From: Actinostola sp. cb2023
Lineage: Eukaryota > Cnidaria > Anthozoa > Actiniaria > Actinostolidae
Assembly: GCA_033675265.1 (NCBI GenBank)
Contig: JAUJYZ010000079.1
Coordinates: forward strand, 242,117 to 306,116
DNA: 64,000 nt
Direction: 5' to 3'
The translations under genes were made by a program, and so were the position numbers. Position 1 is the stretch's first letter. The number at the start of each line of letters is the position of its first letter. Below the pieces are notes generated by a model. That model made no database searches and was not told the DNA's origin. It was given only the letters and a program-made list of their open reading frames with translations. Shown in pieces: positions 54,301 through 64,000 of the stretch.

Positions 54301-57300
54301 TTTCTTCTTCAGCCATTGCTTCTTTTGTTGATTCTTTAGCAATACGTTCAACTGTAGTACCTTTGAAATCCATACAATATAATTGTGTTGATATATTGAT
54401 AAATTACATAAATATATTATACAATCAAAATTCAATCACTGTACCAGCTTCTCGCCCTCTTGCTTAGTGATTTTGCATTGATTGTTGGTATGTTCAATGC
54501 TGACATGAATCTGGTGACAAGGGTTTCTCCCAACCCTGTATGAAGCATTGCTGATGAAAAATATTGAAAATATTCATGAACACAGTCACATCGGCCTTGC
54601 GTGACAATAATGCAAGCTATACACTACATTATTAAAACAGATTGTACTGTACATTTTATATAAATTAATCTTAATTAACTTAATATTTAACTTTCTTACC
54701 TGTTGCTGCGTCAACATAAAGCACAGGAATCCCAATGTACTGATGAGCCCCCGGGCACAATAACCAAATCCCGGAAAACGCTTCATCAGCACAGGCAGCC
54801 CAGTTTCTGCCGTGCTCCCTTGCATAAGCATGTAACACTTTGTATGTACCTGGTCTATAAGGGTTCCAACCAAGTGGCCATCACCTGCAATTGCTGCTCG
54901 ATGGAGATTCGTTTCTCCCTTTTCATTCCCCATTTGACAGGTGCATAAGCTGTATATATATTACAAACCTGGAACTAGTGTGATAAATTAAAATATTTTC
55001 TTCTTCAGCCATTGCTTCTTTTGTTGATTCTTTAGCAATACGTTCAACTGTAGTACCTTTGAAATCCAATTACAATATAATTGTGTTGATATATTGATAA
55101 ATTACATAAATATATTATACAATCAAAATTCAATCACTGTACCAGCTTCTCGCCCTCTTGCTTAGTGATTTTGCATTGATTGTTGGTATGTTCAATGCTG
55201 ACATGAATCTGGTGACAAGGGTTTCTCCCAACCCTGTATGAAGCATTGCTGATGAAAAATATTGAAAATATTCATGAACACAGTCACATCGGCCTTGCGT
55301 GACAATAATGCAAGCTATACACTACATTATTAAAACAGATTGTACTGTACATTTTATATAAATTAAATCTTAATTAACTTAATATTTAACTTTCTTACCT
55401 GTTGCTGCGTCAACATAAAGCACAGGAATCCCAATGTACTGATGAGCCCCCGGGCACAATAACCAAATCCCGGAAAACGCTTCATCAGCACAGGCAGCCC
55501 AGTTTCTGCCGTGCTCCCTTGCATAAGCATGTAACACTTTGTATGTACCTGGTCTATAAGGGTTCCAACCAAGTGGCCATCACCTGCAATTGCTGCTCGA
55601 TGGAGATTCGTTTCTCCCTTTTCATTCCCCATTTGACAGGTGCATAAGCTGTATATATATTACAAACCTGGAACTAGTGTGATAAATTAAAATATTTTCT
55701 TCTTCAGCCATTGCTTCTTTTGTTGATTCTTTAGCAATACGTTCAACTGTAGTACCTTTGAAATCCAATTACAATATAATTGTGTTGATATATTGATAAA
55801 TTACATAAATATATTATACAATCAAAATTCAATCACTGTACCAGCTTCTCGCCCTCTTGCTTAGTGATTTTGCATTGATTGTTGGTATGTTCAATGCTGA
55901 CATGAATCTGGTGACAAGGGTTTCTCCCAACCCTGTATGAAGCATTGCTGATGAAAAATATTGAAAATATTCATGAACACAGTCACATCGGCCTTGCGTG
56001 ACAATAATGCAAGCTATACACTACATTATTAAAACAGATTGTACTGTACATTTTATATAAATTAATCTTAATTAACTTAATATTTAACTTTCTTACCTGT
56101 TGCTGCGTCAACATAAAGCACAGGAATCCCAATGTACTGATGAGCCCCCGGGCACAATAACCAAATCCCGGAAAACGCTTCATCAGCACAGGCAGCCCAG
56201 TTTCTGCCGTGCTCCCTTGCATAAGCATGTAACACTTTGTATGTACCTGGTCTATAAGGGTTCCAACCAAGTGGCCATCACCTGCAATTGCTGCTCGATG
56301 GAGATTCGTTTCTCCCTTTTCATTCCCCATTTGACAGGTGCATAAGCTGTATATATATTACAAACCTGGAACTAGTGTGATAAATTAAAAAATATTTTCT
56401 TCTTCAGCCATTGCTTCTTTTGTTGATTCTTTAGCAATACGTTCAACTGTAGTACCTTTGAAATCCAATTACAATATAATTGTGTTGATATATTGATAAA
56501 TTACATAAATATATTATACAATCAAAATTCAATCACTGTACCAGCTTCTCGCCCTCTTGCTTAGTGATTTTGCATTGATTGTTGGTATGTTCAATGCTGA
56601 CATGAATCTGGTGACAAGGGTTTCTCCCAACCCTGTATGAAGCATTGCTGATGAAAAATATTGAAAATATTCATGAACACAGTCACATCGGCCTTGCGTG
56701 ACAATAATGCAAGCTATACACTACATTATTAAAACAGATTGTACTGTACATTTTTTATATAAATTAATCTTAATTAACTTAATATTTAACTTTCTTACCT
56801 GTTGCTGCGTCAACATAAAGCACAGGAATCCCAATGTACTGATGCCCCCGGGCACAATAACCAAATCCCGGGAAAACGCTTCATCAGCACAGGCAGCCCA
56901 GTTTCTGCCGTGCTCCCTTGCATAAGCATGTAACACTTTGTATGTACCTGGTCTATAAGGGTTCCAACCAAGTGGCCATCACCTGCAATTGCTGCTCGAT
57001 GGAGATTCGTTTCTCCCTTTTCATTCCCCATTTGACAGGTGCATAAGCTGTATATATATTACAAACCTGGAACTAGTGTGATAAATTAAAATATTTTCTT
57101 CTTCAGCCATTGCTTCTTTTGTTGATTCTTTAGCAATACGTTCAACTGTAGTACCTTTGAAATCCAATTACAATATAATTGTGTTGATATATTGATAAAT
57201 TACATAAATATATTATACAATCAAAATTCAATCACTGTACCAGCTTCTCGCCCTCTTGCTTAGTGATTTTGCATTGATTGTTGGTATGTTCAATGCTGAC

Positions 57301-60300
57301 ATGAATCTGGTGACAAGGGTTTCTCCCAACCCTGTATGAAGCATTGCTGATGAAAAATATTGAAAATATTCATGAACACAGTCACATCGGCCTTGCGTGA
57401 CAATAATGCAAGCTATACACTACATTATTAAAACAGATTGTACTGTACATTTTTTATATAAATTAATCTTAATTAACTTAATATTTAACTTTCTTACCTG
57501 TTGCTGCGTCAACATAAAGCACAGGAATCCCAATGTACTGATGAGCCCCCGGGCACAATAACCAAATCCCGAAAAACGCTTCATCAGCACAGGCAGCCCA
57601 GTTTCTGCCGTGCTCCCTTGCATAAGCATGTAACACTTTGTATGTACCTGGTCTATAAGGGTTCCAACCAAGTGGCCATCACCTGCAATTGCTGCTCGAT
57701 GGAGATTCGTTTCTCCCTTTTCATTCCCCATTTGACAGGTGCATAAGCTGTATATATATTACAAACCTGGAACTAGTGTGATAAATTAAAATATTTTCTT
57801 CTTCAGCCATTGCTTCTTTTGTTGATTCTTTAGCAATACGTTCAACTGTAGTACCTTTGAAATCCAATTACAATATAATTGTGTTGATATATTGATAAAT
57901 TACATAAATATATTATACAATCAAAATTCAATCACTGTACCAGCTTCTCGCCCTCTTGCTTAGTGATTTTGCATTGATTGTTGGTATGTTCAATGCTGAC
58001 ATGAATCTGGTGACAAGGGTTTCTCCCAACCCTGTATGAAGCATTGCTGATGAAAAATATTGAAAATATTCATGAACACAGTCACATCGGCCTTGCGTGA
58101 CAATAATGCAAGCTATACACTACATTATTAAAACAGATTGTACTGTACATTTTATATAAATTAATCTTAATTAACTTAATATTTAACTTTCTTACCTGTT
58201 GCTGCGTCAACATAAAGCACAGGAATCCCAATGTACTGATGAGCCCCCGGGCACAATAACCAAATCCCGGAAAACGCTTCATCAGCACAGGCAGCCCAGT
58301 TTCTGCCGTGCTCCCTTGCATAAGCATGTAACACTTTGTATGTACCTGGTCTATAAGGGTTCCAACCAAGTGGCCATCACCTGCAATTGCTGCTCGATGG
58401 AGATTCGTTTCTCCCTTTTCATTCCCCATTTGACAGGTGCATAAGCTGTATATATATTACAAACCTGGAACTAGTGTGATAAATTAAAATATTTTCTTCT
58501 TCAGCCATTGCTTCTTTTGTTGATTCTTTAGCAATACGTTCAACTGTAGTACCTTTGAAATCCAATTACAATATAATTGTGTTGATATATTGATAAATTA
58601 CATAAATATATTATACAATCAAAATTCAATCACTGTACCAGCTTCTCGCCCTCTTGCTTAGTGATTTTGCATTGATTGTTGGTATGTTCAATGCTGACAT
58701 GAATCTGGTGACAAGGGTTTCTCCCAACCCTGTATGAAGCATTGCTGATGAAAAATATTGAAAATATTCATGAACACAGTCACATCGGCCTTGCGTGACA
58801 ATAATGCAAGCTATACACTACATTATTAAAACAGATTGTACTGTACATTTTATATAAATTAATCTTAATTAACTTAATATTTAACTTTCTTACCTGTTGC
58901 TGCGTCAACATAAAGCACAGGAATCCCAATGTACTGATGAGCCCCCGGGCACAATAACCAAATCCCGGAAAACGCTTCATCAGCACAGGCAGCCCAGTTT
59001 CTGCCGTGCTCCCTTGCATAAGCATGTAACACTTTGTATGTACCTGGTCTATAAGGGTTCCAACCAAGTGGCCATCACCTGCAATTGCTGCTCGATGGAG
59101 ATTCGTTTCTCCCTTTTCATTCCCCATTTGACAGGTGCATAAGCTGTATATATATTACAAACCTGGAACTAGTGTGATAAATTAAAATATTTTCTTCTTC
59201 AGCCATTGCTTCTTTTGTTGATTCTTTAGCAATACGTTCAACTGTAGTACCTTTGAAATCCAATTACAATATAATTGTGTTGATATATTGATAAATTACA
59301 TAAATATATTATACAATCAAAATTCAATCACTGTACCAGCTTCTCGCCCTCTTGCTTAGTGGATTTTGCATTGATTGTTGGTATGTTCAATGCTGACATG
59401 AATCTGGTGACAAGGGTTTCTCCCAACCCTGTATGAAGCATTGCTGATGAAAATATTGAAAATATTCATGAACACAGTCACATCGGCCTTGCGTGACAAT
59501 AATGCAAGCTATACACTACATTATTAAAACAGATTGTACTGTACATTTTATATAAATTAATCTTAATTAACTTAATATTTAACTTTCTTACCTGTTGCTG
59601 CGTCAACATAAAGCACAGGAATCCCAATGTACTGATGAGCCCCCGGGCACAATAACCAAATCCCGGAAAACGCTTCATCAGCACAGGCAGCCCAGTTTCT
59701 GCCGTGCTCCCTTGCATAAGCATGTAACACTTTGTATGTACCTGGTCTATAAGGGTTCCAACCAAGTGGCCATCACCTGCAATTGCTGCTCGATGGAGAT
59801 TCGTTTCTCCCTTTTCATTCCCCATTTGACAGGTGCATAAGCTGTATATATATTACAAACCTGGAACTAGTGTGATAAATTAAAATATTTTCTTCTTCAG
59901 CCATTGCTTCTTTTGTTGATTCTTTAGCAATACGTTCAACTGTAGTACCTTTGAAATCCAATTACAATATAATTGTGTTGATATATTGATAAATTACATA
60001 AATATATTATACAATCAAAATTCAATCACTGTACCAGCTTCTCGCCCTCTTGCTTAGTGATTTTGCATTGATTGTTGGTATGTTCAATGCTGACATGAAT
60101 CTGGTGACAAGGGTTTCTCCCAACCCTGTATGAAGCATTGCTGATGAAAAATATTGAAAATATTCATGAACACAGTCACATCGGCCTTGCGTGACAATAA
60201 TGCAAGCTATACACTACATTATTAAAACAGATTGTACTGTACATTTTATATAAATTAATCTTAATTAACTTAATATTTAACTTTCTTACCTGTTGCTGCG

Positions 60301-63300
60301 TCAACATAAAGCACAGGAATCCCAATGTACTGATGAGCCCCCGGGCACAATAACCAAATCCCGGAAAACGCTTCATCAGCACAGGCAGCCCAGTTTCTGC
60401 CGTGCTCCCTTGCATAAGCATGTAACACTTTGTATGTACCTGGTCTATAAGGGTTCCAACCAAGTGGCCATCACCTGCAATTGCTGCTCGATGGAGATTC
60501 GTTTCTCCCTTTTCATTCCCCATTTGACAGGTGCATAAGCTGTATATATATTACAAACCTGGAACTAGTGTGATAAATTAAAATATTTTCTTCTTCAGCC
60601 ATTGCTTCTTTTGTTGATTCTTTAGCAATACGTTCAACTGTAGTACCTTTGAAATCCAATTACAATATAATTGTGTTGATATATTGATAAATTACATAAA
60701 TATATTATACAATCAAAATTCAATCACTGTACCAGCTTCTCGCCCTCTTGCTTAGTGATTTTGCATTGATTGTTGGTATGTTCAATGCTGACATGAATCT
60801 GGTGACAAGGGTTTCTCCCAACCCTGTATGAAGCATTGCTGATGAAAAATATTATTGAAAATATTCATGAACACAGTCACATCGGCCTTGCGTGACAATA
60901 ATGCAAGCTATACACTACATTATTAAAACAGATTGTACTGTACATTTTATATAAATTAATCTTAATTAACTTAATATTTAACTTTCTTACCTGTTGCTGC
61001 GTCAACATAAAGCACAGGAATCCCAATGTACTGATGAGCCCCCGGGCACAATAACCAAATCCCGGAAAACGCTTCATCAGCACAGGCAGCCCAGTTTCTG
61101 CCGTGCTCCCTTGCATAAGCATGTAACACTTTGTATGTACCTGGTCTATAAGGGTTCCAACCAAGTGGCCATCACCTGCAATTGCTGCTCGATGGAGATT
61201 CGTTTCTCCCTTTTCATTCCCCATTTGACAGGTGCATAAGCTGTATATATATTACAAACCTGGAACTAGTGTGATAAATTAAAATATTTTCTTCTTCAGC
61301 CATTGCTTCTTTTGTTGATTCTTTAGCAATACGTTCAACTGTAGTACCTTTGAAATCCAATTACAATATAATTGTGTTGATATATTGATAAATTACATAA
61401 ATATATTATACAATCAAAATTCAATCACTGTACCAGCTTCTCGCCCTCTTGCTTAGTGATTTTGCATTGATTGTTGGTATGTTCAATGCTGACATGAATC
61501 TGGTGACAAGGGTTTCTCCCAACCCTGTATGAAGCATTGCTGATGAAAAATATTGAAAATATTCATGAACACAGTCACATCGGCCTTGCGTGACAATAAT
61601 GCAAGCTATACACTACATTATTAAAACAGATTGTACTGTACATTTTATATAAATTAATCTTAATTAACTTAATATTTAACTTTCTTACCTGTTGCTGCGT
61701 CAACATAAAGCACAGGAATCCCAATGTACTGATGAGCCCCCGGGCACAATAACCAAATCCCGGAAAACGCTTCATCAGCACAGGCAGCCCAGTTTCTGCC
61801 GTGCTCCCTTGCATAAGCATGTAACACTTTGTATGTACCTGGTCTATAAGGGGTTCCAACCAAGTGGCCATCACCTGCAATTGCTGCTCGATGGAGATTC
61901 GTTTCTCCCTTTTCATTCCCCATTTGACAGGTGCATAAGCTGTATATATATTACAAACCTGGAACTAGTGTGATAAATTAAAATATTTTCTTCTTCAGCC
62001 ATTGCTTCTTTTGTTGATTCTTTAGCAATACGTTCAACTGTAGTACCTTTGAAATCCAATTACAATATAATTGTGTTGATATATTGATAAATTACATAAA
62101 TATATTATACAATCAAAATTCAATCACTGTACCAGCTTCTCGCCCTCTTGCTTAGTGATTTTGCATTGATTGTTGGTATGTTCAATGCTGACATGAATCT
62201 GGTGACAAGGGTTTCTCCCAACCCTGTATGAAGCATTGCTGATGAAAAATATTGAAAATATTCATGAACACAGTCACATCGGCCTTGCGTGACAATAATG
62301 CAAGCTATACACTACATTATTAAAACAGATTGTACTGTACATTTTATATAAATTTAATCTTAATTAACTTAATATTTAACTTTCTTACCTGTTGCTGCGT
62401 CAACATAAAGCACAGGAATCCCAATGTACTGATGAGCCCCCGGGCACAATAACCAAATCCCGGAAAACGCTTCATCAGCACAGGCAGCCCAGTTTCTGCC
62501 GTGCTCCCTTGCATAAGCATGTAACACTTTGTATGTACCTGGTCTATAAGGGTTCCAACCAAGTGGCCATCACCTGCAATTGCTGCTCGATGGAGATTCG
62601 TTTCTCCCTTTTCATTCCCCATTTGACAGGTGCATAAGCTGTATATATATTACAAACCTGGAACTAGTGTGATAAATTAAAATATTTTCTTCTTCAGCCA
62701 TTGCTTCTTTTGTTGATTCTTTAGCAATACGTTCAACTGTAGTACCTTTGAAATCCAATTACAATATAATTGTGTTGATATATTGATAAATTACATAAAT
62801 ATATTATACAATCAAAATTCAATCACTGTACCAGCTTCTCGCCCTCTTGCTTAGTGATTTTGCATTGATTGTTGGTATGTTCAATGCTGACATGAATCTG
62901 GTGACAAGGGTTTCTCCCAACCCTGTATGAAGCATTGCTGATGAAAAATATTGAAAATATTCATGAACACAGTCACATCGGCCTTGCGTGACAATAATGC
63001 AAGCTATACACTACATTATTAAAACAGATTGTACTGTACATTTTATATAAATTAATCTTAATTAACTTAATATTTAACTTTCTTACCTGTTGCTGCGTCA
63101 ACATAAAGCACAGGAATCCCAATGTACTGATGAGCCCCCGGGCACAATAACCAAATCCCGGAAAACGCTTCATCAGCACAGGCAGCCCAGTTTCTGCCGT
63201 GCTCCCTTGCATAAGCATGTAACACTTTGTATGTACCTGGTCTATAAGGGTTCCAACCAAGTGGCCATCACCTGCAATTGCTGCTCGATGGAGATTCGTT

Positions 63301-63954
63301 TCTCCCTTTTCATTCCCCATTTGACAGGTGCATAAGCTGTATATATATTACAAACCTGGAACTAGTGTGATAAATTAAAATATTTTCTTCTTCAGCCATT
63401 GCTTCTTTTGTTGATTCTTTAGCAATACGTTCAACTGTAGTACCTTTGAAATCCAATTACAATATAATTGTGTTGATATATTGATAAATTACATAAATAT
63501 ATTATACAATCAAAATTCAATCACTGTACCAGCTTCTCGCCCTCTTGCTTAGTGATTTTGCATTGATTGTTGGTATGTTCAATGCTGACATGAATCTGGT
63601 GACAAGGGTTTCTCCCAACCCTGTATGAAGCATTGCTGATGAAAACCAAATCCCGGGAAAACGCTTCATCAGCACAGGCAGCCCAGTGTTTCTGCCGTGC
63701 TCCCTTGCATAAGCATGTAACACTTTGTATGTAGTCTATAAGGGTTCCAACCAAGTGGCCATCACCTGCAATTGCTGCTCGATGGAGAGTCGTTTCTCCC
63801 TTTTCATTCCCCATTTGACAGGTGCATAAGCTGTATATATATTACAAACCTGGAACTAGTGTGATAAATTAAAATATTTTCTTCTTCAGCCATTGCTTCT
63901 TTTGTTGATTCTTTAGCAATACGTTCAACTGTAGTACCTTTGAAATCCAATTAC
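51314..63954. repeat. Tandem array of about 18 units of 698 bp
   Basis: A landmark (cattccccatttgacaggtg) recurs at about 51431, 52130, 52830 and then every 696-701 bp to about 63311, with a last one at 63805 after a unit shortened by about 200 bp. Units are nearly identical, differing mostly by one- or two-base indels in short runs (for example tcccgg/tccgg/tcccggg and ttttat/ttttttat). The first unit is partial and has a short internal duplication (gaggagcgatggagataagt). Each unit carries exon-like segments on the minus strand. Many identical short open frames on both strands (81-115 codons) are consequences of the repeat. Confidence 0.95.
58780..59127 (-). pseudogene. Ankyrin-like segment in one representative array unit
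   Basis: In each unit the minus strand reads CQMGNEKGETNLHRAAIAGD followed by GHLVGTLIDQ, a clear ankyrin-repeat helix pair (G-ET-LHRAA--GD--LV--LI). It most resembles the first ankyrin repeat of TONSL (NEKGET.LHRACI) or BARD1, from memory. Upstream in the unit is an acidic segment (ERIAKESTKEAMAEEENILI) and before that NPCHQIHVSIEHTNNQCKIT followed by KQEGEKLVQ. Downstream, a strong donor (cagcaacag/gtaagaaag) is preserved in all complete units. No single frame covers the segments, and no typical second ankyrin repeat is readable (only a possible eroded W-LPLHEA-like trace). I take it as an amplified piece of an ankyrin-protein gene, non-coding unless spliced in a way I cannot see. One unit is listed; the others are equivalent. 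Confidence 0.5.
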
Positions 63955-64000
63955 AGAGAGGAGAGAGGAGGGGAAGGAAGGGAGAGAGGGAGAGGGGAAG
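63955..64000. repeat. GA-rich low-complexity tract at window edge
   Basis: The last array unit breaks off at ccaattaca and is followed by 46 bases of A and G only (gagaggagagaggaggggaa). It may be a true boundary or an assembly artefact. Confidence 0.8.

Noticed and set aside
51907..63335. Repeated plus-strand frames of 78-81 codons in the array
   Set aside because: They are antisense to the ankyrin-like segment and persist only because the units are identical.

Overview
The window looks like animal nuclear DNA from a repeat-rich, intron-containing, AT-rich genome. I infer a cnidarian, most likely an anthozoan, with moderate confidence. The inference rests on recall of families that are abundant in coral and anemone genomes: a large PIN-like protein family, a two-exon integrase family, foldback repeats ending in GTTTCTCG and GGGCCCT, and tRNA-like sequences of this type. 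There is no bacterial gene organisation, rRNA or CRISPR. Almost all recognisable coding sequence is mobile-element derived, and most of it is broken.

Layout. 1-3686: two minus-strand genes of unknown function, one running off the left edge and one with three clear exons. 5287-9106: a tRNA-like sequence, a TA-flanked MITE, and copy 1 of a replication-initiator (Rep) gene with an HUH endonuclease and a superfamily 3 helicase, split by two MITEs sitting side by side. 9161-13540: a run of palindromic and TIR elements, a 104-bp minisatellite enclosed by identical hairpins, and a dead Tc1/mariner transposase. 13875-16699: a three-exon lineage-type gene cut by a stop codon and a BEL/Pao-like gag pseudogene. 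17-25 kb: mostly non-coding with foldbacks, retroelement scraps and a well preserved two-exon integrase-like gene. 25.6-29.5 kb: a 19-bp minisatellite, a Helitron scrap and a non-LTR reverse transcriptase pseudogene. 29.7-43.5 kb: two Helitrons head to tail on the minus strand, one opened by a 5.9-kb TTAA-flanked element that lies between the HUH histidines and the catalytic tyrosines. 44.4-48.2 kb: a frameshifted PIN-nuclease-like gene. 48.96-51.31 kb: Rep copy 2 inside long terminal inverted repeats, with a large stem-loop and five CTGTCA repeats just after the gene. 51.3-63.95 kb: about 18 copies of a 698-bp unit carrying an ankyrin-repeat exon-like segment on the minus strand, ending in a GA-rich tract at the window edge.

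The most interesting unit is the Rep element at 48958-51313. It combines an HUH-plus-SF3 initiator, a TATA box, a stem-loop whose loop carries TAGTATTAT (one base from the consensus origin nonamer of circular Rep-encoding ssDNA viruses), iteron-like repeats, and transposon-style inverted repeats. Both Rep copies are inactivated, by different lesions. Whether this is an endogenised virus or a Rep-based transposon family cannot be settled from the sequence alone.
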